In this document: positions 44,065-53,792 of the stretch, piece after piece
Layout: each line of letters opens with the position of its first letter
How positions within the stretch are numbered: position 1 is the stretch's first letter
NCBI GenBank assembly: GCA_031551485.1
Contig: JAVBNO010000046.1
Span: 1-61,522 of the forward strand
Source: JAVBNO01 sp031551485
Lineage (GTDB): Bacteria > Bacillota > Clostridia > Oscillospirales > Ruminococcaceae
Reading direction: 5' to 3'
Length of the DNA: 61,522 bases
Made by a program: the position numbers and the translations under genes
The notes under the pieces: model-generated
The model's input: the letters and a program-made list of their open reading frames with translations, nothing else
What the model was told of the DNA's origin: nothing
Database searches by the model: none

Positions 44065-45285
44065 TTAAGGTGTAAAGTCGGGGTAAAAGCTGGCCTTGCC
44101 GATCATTTGACCGTCTTTCAGGTAAACACGGGAGACCCGTTTGCCCACCAGGCAAATTTTTTCGTAGCCAATGGTGCCGGAAAAAGCGGCCAGTTCGTCA
44201 AAAGAAATCGCTTTTTCGCCGGTTTCAATATTGCGCCCGGCGATAACGGCCACATCTCCGGGGCTGACGTCGGGAATGTGGGTGACATCCACCATAAGCT
44301 GGTCCATGCAGACCCGACCGATGACAGGCGCCAGGCGGCCGCGAAGGAGGACGCTTGCCTTGCCGGAAAGATCGCGGGTGTAGCCGTCGGCATAGCCCAC
44401 CGGTAAGGTGGCGGCAACGATGTCATGGTCGGGGGTAAAAGTGCGGCCATAGCTGACGGGAATGCCGGCCTTGACCGGTTTGACCATGGAAACAGCGGCC
44501 AGCAGGTTCATGACGGGGACGAGAGCGATATCGTTTTGGAGGGAGGGGGCGGGGTAAAGGCCGTAGAGAGCGATGCCCACCCGCACCATGTCCATGTGAT
44601 CATTGGGGCAGAGGATGGCGCCGGCGCTGTTGCAGCAGTGGCGCAAACCGGGGTCGACGCCGTCGGCCTGCAGTTTTTGGCAAAAGGCGGCAAAACGGTC
44701 ATATTGGCTTTGGGTATAGCATTGGCCGTCGGGCGTTTTTTCGTCGGCGCTGGCAAAGTGGGTGTAAATGCCGGTGGGGCGGAAAGCGGGGTTGGCGTAT
44801 AACGCTTTCACAAAGGGGTAAGAGGCGGCATCATCCCAGGCAAAGCCGAGGCGGGTCATGCCGGTGTCAACTTTGATATGGATGTCCAAGGTCACACCCG
44901 CTTCTTTCGCGGCGGCGGCCAGTTCGGCGGCATAGGGGCCGGAAAAGACAGTTTGGGTGATGCATTCGTCGGCCAACAGCCGGGCGTAGCGGGGCAGGGC
45001 GGGGGTGAAGCCTAAAATAAGAATGGGTTTTTGGATCCCGCTTTGGCGCAGAGACAAAGCCTCCTCAAGGTTGGAGACGCCAAACCAGTCGGCGCCGCCG
45101 GCGTCGGGGGCAAGGGCGGAAAGATGGGCTGCAACCTGCCGGTCGCCATGGCCATAGGCATCGGCTTTGACGACAGCCATCAGGCGGCAGCCGTCGGAAA
45201 GACGGCGGCGGATTGCGGCGGCGTTTTGGCTTAGGGCGTCCAGGTCGATTTGGGCCCAGCAACGGCGCAAATAATCGATGCTCAT
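44065..45285 (-). CDS. alr: Alanine racemase
   Basis: Product of 406 residues, slightly longer than average. PLP lysine Lys40 in MAVVKADAYGHG, the second catalytic tyrosine probably in the VSYGRTF region of the C-terminal half, and PLP phosphate contacts further on. It supplies D-alanine for peptidoglycan. It diverges from murD, another cell-wall gene, with a shared 182-bp promoter region. Confidence 0.94.
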   Translation of the reverse strand: MSIDYLRRCWAQIDLDALSQNAAAIRRRLSDGCRLMAVVKADAYGHGDRQVAAHLSALAPDAGGADWFGVSNLEEALSLRQSGIQKPILILGFTPALPRYARLLADECITQTVFSGPYAAELAAAAKEAGVTLDIHIKVDTGMTRLGFAWDDAASYPFVKALYANPAFRPTGIYTHFASADEKTPDGQCYTQSQYDRFAAFCQKLQADGVDPGLRHCCNSAGAILCPNDHMDMVRVGIALYGLYPAPSLQNDIALVPVMNLLAAVSMVKPVKAGIPVSYGRTFTPDHDIVAATLPVGYADGYTRDLSGKASVLLRGRLAPVIGRVCMDQLMVDVTHIPDVSPGDVAVIAGRNIETGEKAISFDELAAFSGTIGYEKICLVGKRVSRVYLKDGQMIGKASFYPDFTP

Positions 45286-45382
45286 TTGTATCACCCCGCA
45301 GGAATTTGGGAAGCATTGGATCAGGTGTTTTATACAGTGTAGCAGGTTTTGCTTCCCAAGGAAAGGGATTGGCAGGGTTTTC

Positions 45383-45411
45383 TTGACATCTGGCGGCTTT
45401 TAGGGGAAAAT
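45383..45411 (+). promoter_or_regulatory. Candidate promoter of murD
   Basis: TTGACA (45383-45388), 17-bp spacer and GAAAAT (45406-45411), 57 bp upstream of the murD start. Confidence 0.55.
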
Positions 45412-45467
45412 AGGGGCAGAGTGCAGGACGAAAACGCCTGTGAAAAAGCAGGAACGGAGGGGCGCAG

Positions 45468-46859
45468 GTGGACGAGAGAATCAAGCGGCAGTGGCGGGAA
45501 ATGGCGGGGCGAAAGATCGCCCTGATAGGCATTGGGGTGTCCAACACCGACGTCATGTTGATGCTGGCCGGCAAGGGGCTGGATGTGACCGCGCTGGACC
45601 GGCACACGGAGGACGACCTTGGCGACGTGGTGATGAAACTGCGCGCGGCGGGGATCAAATTGCAATTGGGAGAACACTATTTAGACCAGCTTGATTATGA
45701 TATCATTTTTCGGACGCCGGGCATGTATTATTACCACCCGGCCTTGGTGGAGGCGCGGCGGCAGGGCCGCATTGTCACCAGCGAGATGGAGCTGTTTTTT
45801 GATTTGTGCCCCTGTCGCATCATTGCGGTGACCGGCAGCGACGGCAAGACGACGACAACCACCCTGATTGCCAAAATGCTGGAGGCGGCAGGCCGAAAAG
45901 TGCATTTGGGCGGCAACATTGGCCGGGCGCTTTTGCCGCTTGTGGAGAGAATGGAGCCCGAGGACTTTGCCGTGGTAGAGCTTTCCAGCTTTCAGCTTTT
46001 ATCGATGCGGGAAAAAGCGGATATTGCGGTGGTGACCAATGTTTCCCCCAACCATTTGGATGTGCACAAGGACATGGAAGAATATGTGCAGGCCAAACGA
46101 AACCTGGTGCTGGGGCAGACGGCCTTTTCCCGGACAGTGCTGTCTTTGGACTGCCCCCGGACAATGGCGTTTGCGCCGGATGTGCGGGGCGAGTTGGTTA
46201 CCTTCAGCCGAAAGGACATTCCCGAGCGGGGCGCTTATATGGAGGAGAACGGCTGCATTTATATGGCAGATCGGGAGGGTACCCATCCGGTGATGCACCG
46301 GGACGATATCCTTTTGCTGGGTGATCACAATGTGGAAAATATGCTGGCGGCCATATCGGCGGTGTGGGGGCTTGTACCCACCGAGATGATTTTGAAAGTG
46401 GCCCGGCATTTTGGCGGCGTAGAACACCGGCTGGAAATGGTGCGGGAACACAAGGGGGTGCGGTGGTACAACGATTCGATTGCCACAAGCCCCACGCGGT
46501 GCATTGCGGCGCTGCACAGCTTCCCTCAAAAAGTAATCCTGATTGCGGGGGGGTACGACAAGCGGCTGTCTTTTGTAGACCTGGGGCCGGAAATTGTGGC
46601 CCGGGCCAAAACGCTTATTTTGACGGGAGAGACCGCGCAGGACATTCGCCAAGCGGTGGAGGAAGCGCCGGGTTACAACGCCGAAGCGCTGCCGATTTTG
46701 AAGGCGGCCGACTTGGAAGAAGCGGTGCGGATGGCGGGGGGATTGGCCCAGCCGGGGGATATTGTGAGCTTGTCGCCAGCTTGCGCCAGCTTTGACGCCT
46801 ACCGGAATTTCGAGGCGCGGGGGCACCATTTTAAGGCATTGGTGAATGCGCTTGCCTGA
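45468..46859 (+). CDS. murD: UDP-N-acetylmuramoyl-L-alanine--D-glutamate ligase
   Basis: Product of 463 residues, a Mur ligase. ATP loop VTGSDGKTTTTTLIAKML (about residue 122), the VVELSSFQL motif, NVSPNHLDVHKD (metal-binding His) and the C-terminal VRWYNDSIATSPTRCIAAL. It adds D-glutamate to the peptidoglycan precursor. GTG start behind GGAGGGG. The SDGKTTT variant of the loop is common in clostridial MurD. Confidence 0.94.
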   Translation: MDERIKRQWREMAGRKIALIGIGVSNTDVMLMLAGKGLDVTALDRHTEDDLGDVVMKLRAAGIKLQLGEHYLDQLDYDIIFRTPGMYYYHPALVEARRQGRIVTSEMELFFDLCPCRIIAVTGSDGKTTTTTLIAKMLEAAGRKVHLGGNIGRALLPLVERMEPEDFAVVELSSFQLLSMREKADIAVVTNVSPNHLDVHKDMEEYVQAKRNLVLGQTAFSRTVLSLDCPRTMAFAPDVRGELVTFSRKDIPERGAYMEENGCIYMADREGTHPVMHRDDILLLGDHNVENMLAAISAVWGLVPTEMILKVARHFGGVEHRLEMVREHKGVRWYNDSIATSPTRCIAALHSFPQKVILIAGGYDKRLSFVDLGPEIVARAKTLILTGETAQDIRQAVEEAPGYNAEALPILKAADLEEAVRMAGGLAQPGDIVSLSPACASFDAYRNFEARGHHFKALVNALA

Positions 46860-47051
46860 GATGAGCGGCAGGCAAGCGGCCAAAGGGAAATTGGAGGCGG
46901 ACTGCCCGTCAGAAGACCGCCGGCTGTACTTGAAACATGATTGACATCAGAGCGAAAAGCTGCGGAACTAACCTGGTGCTGGATATCATCGAATTAGCAT
47001 TCGGCGGATAAGGTGTACTGATAAATCAGAATTTGTAGAGGTGAAGGTGGA

Positions 47052-47633
47052 ATGACTCGTGATGAGCAAAAGAAAAACAAAGAACTGAAGAAGCAATTAG
47101 AAAGCAAGTCGAAATTAGAATTCAAAAAACATCATTTAAAAAAGAGAGATTATATTTTCTACACCTCTGATGGGAAAATGTTTTATGCAATGATGTTTTT
47201 CATGCTGAATGATATAGTGAAAGCAAACTTTTATGCAAAACCATTATGGCTTGATGATATATTATGGGAAGTATTGGATATGGATGAAAATAAGGACGAG
47301 CCGATTAGTCTAAGAGGCGTTGGTGCTTTTACTATAAACCCAATAGCTCAAACGATGAAAAATAAAGTTACATCATTAGAAGGTATAGATGACTTTGTAA
47401 CTAATACATTTAGGGATTTTATTGAATTTTCCCATGCTTATAAAGAGGAGACTTTTCTTAACGATTACACAAATATTAGTTACCAAAAAGAGGTAATTAA
47501 CATTATTGTTTTAATACACCACAATCAGTTTGAGCCAGCTCTTGAGATTTTGGCAAGCAAAAGAATTAGTGACTTTATTTCTAACGGAAAGTGTTTTTCC
47601 GATTTAGCTATTGATTTTATTAAGAGCAAATAA
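47052..47633 (+). CDS. AT-rich hypothetical protein, probably acquired
   Basis: Product of 193 residues with GGTGG RBS just ahead. A Lys-rich, probably helical N-terminus (about residues 1-30) is followed by an alpha/beta-like domain (YIFYTSDGKMFYAMMFFMLND, PLWLDDILWEVLDMDENKDEPISLRGVGAF) and a helical C-terminus. Base composition is far more AT-rich than the flanking murD and lipoprotein genes and codon choice differs (many AAA, ATA and TTA), which suggests recent transfer. No family recognised and no mobile-element genes nearby. Confidence 0.7.
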   Translation: MTRDEQKKNKELKKQLESKSKLEFKKHHLKKRDYIFYTSDGKMFYAMMFFMLNDIVKANFYAKPLWLDDILWEVLDMDENKDEPISLRGVGAFTINPIAQTMKNKVTSLEGIDDFVTNTFRDFIEFSHAYKEETFLNDYTNISYQKEVINIIVLIHHNQFEPALEILASKRISDFISNGKCFSDLAIDFIKSK

Positions 47634-47703
47634 ATTCCTGTTTGTCGGGCTGTTTTGTTTTACCTTATAAACCTAAGGCTTACTTAAGGATAGGGAGAGA
47701 ATC

Positions 47704-48471
47704 ATGATGAAATGCCGAGGTGCAAAAATACTCGCGCTTATTCTGGTACTGGCCCTGCCGAGCCTTGCCGCCTGTTCAAACGGCACTACGCCGAGCCGCA
47801 GCGCACCGGAGCCATCTTCTATATCAGAACCTGCGCCGCTATCTTCTTCTGCAAGCGCCAGCAAGCCGGGCGGCGTTGCCGGCACGGGGAAAGTAACATA
47901 TGCGGAAGATGAAATGCCTGTAAATTCTTCAGAAAACCAGGCATATGCTGAGCAATACATATACCCCTTTGCCGTGACAGGCTTGTTTCGATATTCCTTT
48001 TCCCCCGGCCATATGGATGCGCTGCTTGTTACGGAACCGGCACCGCCCGTGAAGTCAATCTTTAACGCTTTTTACAACTACGATTATTCTGACAGCGATT
48101 TGCAGTTGACCGATAGGGAGACGGACGTCCCCCAGAAGATTTTTGAGCGCACGCTGATGGACCATTTGGATGTAACGGCGGAACAAATCAGACAGTCCTG
48201 TGCGCAATTTTACAACCAAGAAAAGAAAGTATATACCGCCGCGTTTGGGTTGGGCGGCGGCCCTGCGAAATTTATAATCACCGAAAGCAGCTTGGAAGGC
48301 AATCAACTTCATCTTGTTTATGATGTATATACCCCGGATTATGATCAGAATATGGCCAGTGACGATTACTGTTGGGCGCTGTACCAACAGGGGGTATTGG
48401 AAATGGAGATAAACGGGAACAGCTACAAATACATTTCCAATGTCGTGCAAGACGTGCCAGGCATTGATTGA
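47704..48471 (+). CDS. Hypothetical lipoprotein
   Basis: Product of 255 residues. Signal peptide with lipobox LAAC (Cys24), then a Ser/Pro-rich linker (about residues 25-60) and a globular domain with no recognised motif (FYNYDYSDSDLQLTD; ALYQQGVLEMEINGNSYKYIS). RBS AGGGAGAG. A perfect-stem terminator follows at once, and then repeat array 3. A cell-surface sensor or binding protein is likely only by its anchoring. Confidence 0.75.
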   Translation: MMKCRGAKILALILVLALPSLAACSNGTTPSRSAPEPSSISEPAPLSSSASASKPGGVAGTGKVTYAEDEMPVNSSENQAYAEQYIYPFAVTGLFRYSFSPGHMDALLVTEPAPPVKSIFNAFYNYDYSDSDLQLTDRETDVPQKIFERTLMDHLDVTAEQIRQSCAQFYNQEKKVYTAAFGLGGGPAKFIITESSLEGNQLHLVYDVYTPDYDQNMASDDYCWALYQQGVLEMEINGNSYKYISNVVQDVPGID

Positions 48472-48472
48472 C

Positions 48473-48509
48473 AAAAAGGAAAGGACGCATTTGCGTCCTT
48501 TCCTTTTTG
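48473..48509 (+). terminator. Strong terminator of the lipoprotein gene
   Basis: Seventeen-bp perfect stem AAAAAGGAAAGGACGCA / TGCGTCCTTTCCTTTTT with a 2-nt loop and a T-run within the descending arm. Confidence 0.9.
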
Positions 48510-48539
48510 TGTAGGGATACCCGGTGTTAGAAGCGGATG

Positions 48540-49365
48540 CAGATATGCTGTTGGGGGAAAGCAGGAAAAGCTTGGTGCCGGGATCGAATCAAAATACGGC
48601 AGACGTGCAGCCGCTCCGGTAGACATATCGCATGTCGCTCGGGCCGCGACCGGCCCATACTTTTTGACGCAAAAAGTATGCAAAAACATTTTTCGGGGAA
48701 ACCACATGGTTTCCCCCACCCCCCATCCTTAGGGCGAGGACATATATGCACAGGAAACACTCGGCCTTTTGGGGAAACGGTTTTGGTTCTGTGCTGATAT
48801 GTAAATGGCGAAGAGGAAAAAAGACGATATCGATTCTGATACATAATAGGAATGAAGTAGAGGTGCAGCCGCTCCGGCAGATATATCGCATGTCGCTCGA
48901 GCCGCGACCGGCGCATACTTTTTGACGCAAAAAGTATGCAAAAACATTTTTCGGGGAAACCACATGGTCTCCCCACCCCATCCTTAGGGCGAGGTCATAG
49001 GTGCGCAGGAAACGCTCGGCCTATGGGGAGGACGGTTTTGGTTCTGGTCTTGGGGGGCAAAGGGTGAAGTGGGAAAAAGGCCGAGATCGATTCTGATACA
49101 TAATAGGAATGAAGTAGAGGTGCAGCCGCTCCGGCAGATATATCGCATGTCGCTCGGGCCGCGACCGGCCCATACTTTTTGACGCAAAAAGTATGCAAAA
49201 ACATTTTTCGGGGAAACCACATGGTTTCCCCACCCCCCATCCTTAGGGCGAGGGCATAGGTGCGCGGAAAACGCTCGACCTTTGGGGAGAATGGTTTTGG
49301 TTCTGGTCTGGGGTGCAAAGGGTGAAGTGGGAAAAAGACCGATTCGCCTTGCGCTGCCAACACTA
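48540..49365 (+). repeat. Structured repeat array 3 (three ~258-bp units)
   Basis: Units aligned on the hairpin at 48656, 48914 and 49171 (spacing 258 and 257 bp). All three units carry loop GACGC where other arrays have GGCGC or GGCGT, and all contain ATAGGAATGAAGTAGAGGTGC-like spacers (units 2 and 3 nearly identical). This array-specific uniformity points to local duplication or gene conversion. It lies between the lipoprotein and the convergent YjbR gene. Confidence 0.92.
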
Positions 49366-49406
49366 CTTTGCAAACAACGGCAACATTAACGTCTGTCGCC
49401 GTCGTT

Positions 49407-49751
49407 TTACTTTTTGGTCCTTGGCTTGGTGATATCGTAACTGTCGCTTATCATTTCTTCCATAACGCCCCAGGGGACGGTGCCGTCCATAATGACAGTG
49501 TTCCAGGCGGCCTTATCATTCATGTGATATCCCTTGGTGACGGCAGGATAGGCGCCGCGCCAAAGGCCGGCTTTCATGGGGTCGCATTTCAAATTGACCC
49601 AAAGCTGGCTGCCGCGTTTGATGATGAATACAAAAGTCTTTTTATTTTGCCGGTGCCGCAGGGCGGCAATATCGTCGTGAAAAGGGTAATCCAAATAGGC
49701 GCCCGGAAAGGACGACGCATAGTCGATGATTTTCCGCTCATCATCTGTCAT
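49407..49751 (-). CDS. YjbR/MmcQ-family DNA-binding-like protein
   Basis: Product of 114 residues. Family hallmarks NLKCDPMKAGLWR, GYHMNDKAAWNTV and ISDSYDI are clear. YjbR proteins have a fold like some DNA-binding domains, but their function is not established. The start at 49751 is preferred over 49778 by family length. Last gene of a seven-gene minus-strand operon. Confidence 0.88.
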   Translation of the reverse strand: MTDDERKIIDYASSFPGAYLDYPFHDDIAALRHRQNKKTFVFIIKRGSQLWVNLKCDPMKAGLWRGAYPAVTKGYHMNDKAAWNTVIMDGTVPWGVMEEMISDSYDITKPRTKK

Positions 49752-49835
49752 AACAGTACCTCTGGTGAAAACGATCATGCTACATTTTAACGCTGCCTAT
49801 TCAAAAAGAAGCTTCCACGCCGGTGCAAGCTTCTT

Positions 49836-50558
49836 TTATTTTGGCAAAAAGTCCAGAACGAGTTGGCTTAGTTGGGCGGGATGTTTTTGGGGGATAAAGT
49901 GGTCGGCACGGGGGACGGTGGACAAAGCCGCACCGGGAATGGAGCGGGCGATCAGGCGGGTATGCTGGGGCCGGATGATATCGTGTTGGCCCGCGACGAC
50001 CAGGGTGGGCAGTTCAATAGCCCCCAGGCGTGCCGGGTCGATGTGAGGCTCGTTGACCATCAGGCCGAGGATGGCCGCCTTGGAAGCGGCTTTGGGGTCG
50101 AATTTGCCGATGGTTTTGCAAAACTGGTAAGCAAGGGTGATGGGAATTTGGACATGGGCTTTGACACCGGCGGGGTCGAGATTGGCGCCGCAGAGGATCA
50201 AAGAACGCAGCAGCCCGGGGTGCGCAAGGGCCAACAGCAACGCGATATTGCCGCCGTCGCTGAAGCCCAGCAGATGGGCGGGGGCCAGTTGCAGCGCCGC
50301 AAGCAAAGAGGCGGTATCTTCAGCAATTTGGGCAAGAGAGAGAGGCGCGCTGCCGCGCGTCGATTGGCCGTGGCCGCGGGAGTCGATGGCGACGACGGTG
50401 TAAAAGCGAGAGAGCACAGGAATTTGGGCGTCGAAGATATGCAGACTTTCGCCGTTGCCATGTAACAGAAGAAGGGGCGGCGTATGATACTGGCCATAGA
50501 TTTCGTAATAAATGCGGGCGTCGCCGCAGGGGTGAAAGCCGGTTTGAGACGGCTGCAT
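49836..50558 (-). CDS. Alpha/beta-hydrolase
   Basis: Product of 240 residues. Oxyanion region LLLHGNGES, nucleophile Ser in LLGFSDGGNIA, Asp in VVAGQHDIIRP and His in PRADHFIP. Substrate unknown. The start at 50558 follows AGGAGG with a 7-nt gap; the upstream ATG at 50579 overlaps the previous stop and lacks an RBS. Confidence 0.87.
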   Translation of the reverse strand: MQPSQTGFHPCGDARIYYEIYGQYHTPPLLLLHGNGESLHIFDAQIPVLSRFYTVVAIDSRGHGQSTRGSAPLSLAQIAEDTASLLAALQLAPAHLLGFSDGGNIALLLALAHPGLLRSLILCGANLDPAGVKAHVQIPITLAYQFCKTIGKFDPKAASKAAILGLMVNEPHIDPARLGAIELPTLVVAGQHDIIRPQHTRLIARSIPGAALSTVPRADHFIPQKHPAQLSQLVLDFLPK

Positions 50559-50575
50559 CAAAGGCGCCTCCTTCC

Positions 50576-51835
50576 TCATGAAAGATGCGATTCACTGGCG
50601 ATGGCGGCCGCGGCGCACATCACCCCATATTTGCCGGCGGGATAGGTAAGGCCGCCCTGCATCCAGGCGGCGTAAGGGGGGCGCAGGGGGGCGTCGGCGG
50701 AAAGCTCAATGGAGGCGCCCATGGTGAAAGCGCCCGCGGCCATGATGACAGGGGCGTCATAGCCGGGCATGTCCCACGGTTCGGGGGAGACGTGGGCGTC
50801 AATGGGTGACCCGGACTGGATGCCTTTGCAGAAGGCAATCATCCGGGCGTCGCTCTCCAAAAATATCGTTTCGATGATATCACTGCGGGGAGCATCCCAT
50901 TTTGGAGAGACGGCAAGGCCCATATCCTCCAAAAGGGCGGCGGCGAAGACAGCCGTTTTGACAGCGGCGGCCACCACCGTTGGGGCAAAAAAGAGGCCCA
51001 TGTACATGGGTCGCAATTCGTGCAGGGTGGCGCCGACCTCCTTGCCCATGCCGGGGCAGGTAAGGCGGAAAGCGCATTGTTCAATCAAATGCTTTTTGCC
51101 GGCAATATACCCGCCGGTTTGGGCAATGCCGCCGCCGGGATTTTTAATGAGAGAGCCGGCCACCAAGTCGACACCCACGTGGCAGGGTTCCCGGGTTTCC
51201 ACCAGTTCGCCGTAGCAGTTGTCTACCATGACAACGACATGGGGGGACACCGCTTTGGCGGCGGCGGTGACGCGGCCGATGGCGTCAATATCCAAAGAAG
51301 GCCGCAGGGAATACCCCCGGGAACGCTGGAGATAGACAAGCTTGATGTGGGGGTCGGATTGGAGAGCGGCTTGAATGGCGGGGAGATCGGGGGCGCCGTC
51401 CGCCAGCAGGTCAATTTGGCGATAACCGACGCCAAACTCTTTAAGAGAGCCGACATTTGTCCCCCGAATGCCAATGCCTTCCTCCAGTGTATCGTAAGGT
51501 TTGCCGGTGACCGAAAGCATGACATCCCCCGGACGCAGGACGGCAAAAAGCGCGGTTAAAAGGCTGTGGGTGCCGGAGACAAAATTGTGGCGGACAAGGG
51601 CGTCCTCGGCGCCAAAGACATGGGCATAGACAGCGTCAAGGGCGTCCCGCCCCCGGTCACCATAGCCGTAGCCGGTGGTGCCCAAAAGGTGGGATTCGCT
51701 GATGTTGTTTTGACGAAAAGCCGCCAGCACGCGAAAGGTGTTCACTTCCGCAATTTGGTCAGCCTTGGCAAACTGGGGTGTGCATTTGGCTTCGGCATTT
51801 TGGGCCAGCGTTAAAAGCGCGGGAGAAAAATTCAT
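50576..51835 (-). CDS. ynbB: YnbB-type PLP-dependent lyase (aluminium-resistance/methionine gamma-lyase family)
   Basis: Product of 419 residues. The family is typical of Firmicutes: SHLLGTTGYGYGDRGRDALDAVYA at the N-terminus, VRHNFVSGTHSLLTALF, and the PLP lysine in AGSLIKNPGGGIAQTGGYIAG. Annotated variously as methionine gamma-lyase or cystathionine beta-lyase-like; true substrate unknown. The gene lies in a minus-strand operon with peptidase genes, suggesting amino-acid salvage. Confidence 0.9.
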   Translation of the reverse strand: MNFSPALLTLAQNAEAKCTPQFAKADQIAEVNTFRVLAAFRQNNISESHLLGTTGYGYGDRGRDALDAVYAHVFGAEDALVRHNFVSGTHSLLTALFAVLRPGDVMLSVTGKPYDTLEEGIGIRGTNVGSLKEFGVGYRQIDLLADGAPDLPAIQAALQSDPHIKLVYLQRSRGYSLRPSLDIDAIGRVTAAAKAVSPHVVVMVDNCYGELVETREPCHVGVDLVAGSLIKNPGGGIAQTGGYIAGKKHLIEQCAFRLTCPGMGKEVGATLHELRPMYMGLFFAPTVVAAAVKTAVFAAALLEDMGLAVSPKWDAPRSDIIETIFLESDARMIAFCKGIQSGSPIDAHVSPEPWDMPGYDAPVIMAAGAFTMGASIELSADAPLRPPYAAWMQGGLTYPAGKYGVMCAAAAIASESHLS

Positions 51836-51869
51836 CGTATATCCTCACAAACGTTATATATGACCGGCG

Positions 51870-52706
51870 TCAGCCTGGGGTCCATTGGGCTGTGAAGCCG
51901 ATGGGCGTAAAACCCAGGCGCCGGTAAAAGGGCAACAGGGCGGGGCGGCAGCAAAGAAGGGGACGCTTGCCCAGCGCAAGGGCTTTGGCAACCAGAGAAA
52001 GAACGATGGCGGAGGCGTATCCTTGGCCTTGGCAGGCGGGAAGGGTGGCAATGCCGCCAATAAGGGCGTCGCGAATGCCGATGGCGGAAATGTTACCCAC
52101 AGCGACGCATTGACCATTCACCCGGATGCCGGCGGCAACGGCCGCATTGTGGCGGCAGCGGTGGGAGGTGTCGGCGATATGAAGGGGGTCGGCCAGCCAG
52201 CTGCCGGGGGGACGGGCCGCCAGATTAACGGTGTATAAATCGTCGGCGGAAAGGTGCATGTCCACATCGGAACGGGTTGCCGCGCCTTTCGGCAGGGGTG
52301 CGTCAAAGGCGATCAGATGGAAGACTGTGGAGACGCCGCCATTTTTTTGCCGGAGAAAATCACCGACGGCGGGGGGACAGTTGGCGCAGACAGTGCCAAG
52401 GGCCAACAAAAAATCCGCCGCGGATTCGGCCATTTGCACCGAAGCATTGGGGAGCCAAAGGGTGGCGGCGGCGCCCAACCGAAACAGGGCGGCGGCGGGG
52501 GCGGGCGCATTTCCGAAGAACCCGGCGTAAAATTCGGGAATGCCGGGGCCGGGGGGAACATGCAAATAGGCGGCGGCTTCGGCCTCAATGGCCAGCGCGC
52601 CCATGGGGTCAAACGCGGCGTCGGGAAGGGCGCCTTCCCCAAGGACCAAAAGGTCGGCGGGGTGGGCGGGGGCAAAACGATAAACCGTGTCCAATACAAC
52701 AGGCAT
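51870..52706 (-). CDS. GNAT-family N-acetyltransferase with N-terminal extension
   Basis: Product of 278 residues. The C-terminal third has the acetyl-CoA site LPACQGQGYASAIVLSL and the closing FYRRLGFTPIG; the N-terminal region (about residues 1-160) is a poorly recognised domain. A longer frame reaches 52895 but overlaps the M42 gene by 180 bp, so the ATG at 52706 behind CTGAGG is chosen. Acceptor unknown. Confidence 0.82.
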   Translation of the reverse strand: MPVVLDTVYRFAPAHPADLLVLGEGALPDAAFDPMGALAIEAEAAAYLHVPPGPGIPEFYAGFFGNAPAPAAALFRLGAAATLWLPNASVQMAESAADFLLALGTVCANCPPAVGDFLRQKNGGVSTVFHLIAFDAPLPKGAATRSDVDMHLSADDLYTVNLAARPPGSWLADPLHIADTSHRCRHNAAVAAGIRVNGQCVAVGNISAIGIRDALIGGIATLPACQGQGYASAIVLSLVAKALALGKRPLLCCRPALLPFYRRLGFTPIGFTAQWTPG

Positions 52707-52716
52707 AGGCAAATCC

Positions 52717-53790
52717 TCAGCGAAGGGCGGGGACAGCTTGGCCCCAACTTTCAATGACGGCGGCCAAAAGGGCCCGGGTGGGGGCGAGGTCGGCCACGCA
52801 CAACAGGTTTTGGGCCGTGTGAATATAGCGGCAGGGCAAAGAGACAGCCATAATACGGGCGCCGCTTCCGGCCGATTGGATGGAGCGGGATTCATTGCCG
52901 CCGTAGACGCCCTCTTTTTTCTGGTGGGGGATGTTTTGGGCTTTGGCTATCTCCAGCACGCTTTCATAGAGGCCTTTGTCATAAATTGCGCCTTTGTCCA
53001 TGAAGGACAGGACGGGCCCGGCGCCCAAACGGCAGACCTCTTTGCCCAAGGGGGTGTCGGGAATGTCGGCGGCGGTGGTGGTTTCCACCGTAACGGCCAG
53101 GGCGGGCCCCAGCGCGAAAGCGGCGGTCTTGGCGCCGGTGCATCCGGTTTCTTCCTGAACGGTGAAAGCGAAATGGCAGTCATAGGGCAGGGGGGACGCG
53201 ATTAGGTCGATGAGGAGGGCGCAGCCCGCCCGGTCGTCCAAAGCCTTTTGGCGCAGGAAGCGGCCGTCGGCCATGGCGGCAGGGGCAGGGAAAAAAGCGG
53301 CCAGGTCGCCGGGAGCCACCAGATTGGCGACGGCTTTGGCGCCTGGCGCGCCGATGTCAATATACAGATCGTCGAAGGAAACGGGTTTTTCTTTTTCCTC
53401 TTTTTCCAGCAAATGCACCGCCTTGCCGCCAATGACACCGGGTAGGCCGCTTTTGCACAGGCGAACAGGACGGCCGAAGACCGCCCGGGAATCAATGCCG
53501 CCCACAGGGGCAAAACGCAGCAGTCCGGTCTCTTCTATTTTGGTGATGATAAAGCCGACCTCGTCCATATGGGCGGAGAAGAGCAGGGGAGATTTGGGGC
53601 GCTTGGCCCCTTTTTTATGGGCGAGAATATTGCCTAAAGCATCCACCGTGCATTCACAATGAGGGGCAATTTGGGTGAGGATATAGGTGCGGACGTCCTC
53701 CTCGCCGCCGGAAACGCCGTCCAGGGCGCACAAAGCATTGATATGGCTTAGAAGCGAACCGGCCGGGGCCGGGGTTTGGTTTTTCGGCAT
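52717..53790 (-). CDS. M42-family metallo-aminopeptidase (copy 1)
   Basis: Product of 357 residues. Dinuclear metal site: SAHMDEVGFI (His, Asp), KALDDRAGCALL (bridging Asp), VQEETGCTGA (catalytic Glu pair), then VETT and a final His in CRYIHTAQN. M42 enzymes are glutamyl-, leucyl- or deblocking aminopeptidases. GGGAGGGAG RBS. Two bases separate it from the copy upstream. Confidence 0.92.
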   Translation of the reverse strand: MPKNQTPAPAGSLLSHINALCALDGVSGGEEDVRTYILTQIAPHCECTVDALGNILAHKKGAKRPKSPLLFSAHMDEVGFIITKIEETGLLRFAPVGGIDSRAVFGRPVRLCKSGLPGVIGGKAVHLLEKEEKEKPVSFDDLYIDIGAPGAKAVANLVAPGDLAAFFPAPAAMADGRFLRQKALDDRAGCALLIDLIASPLPYDCHFAFTVQEETGCTGAKTAAFALGPALAVTVETTTAADIPDTPLGKEVCRLGAGPVLSFMDKGAIYDKGLYESVLEIAKAQNIPHQKKEGVYGGNESRSIQSAGSGARIMAVSLPCRYIHTAQNLLCVADLAPTRALLAAVIESWGQAVPALR

Positions 53791-53792
53791 GA

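Noticed and set aside
52707..52895. N-terminal extension of the GNAT protein
   Set aside because: It overlaps the M42 peptidase coding sequence, is Pro-rich and out of character, and a good start exists at 52706.
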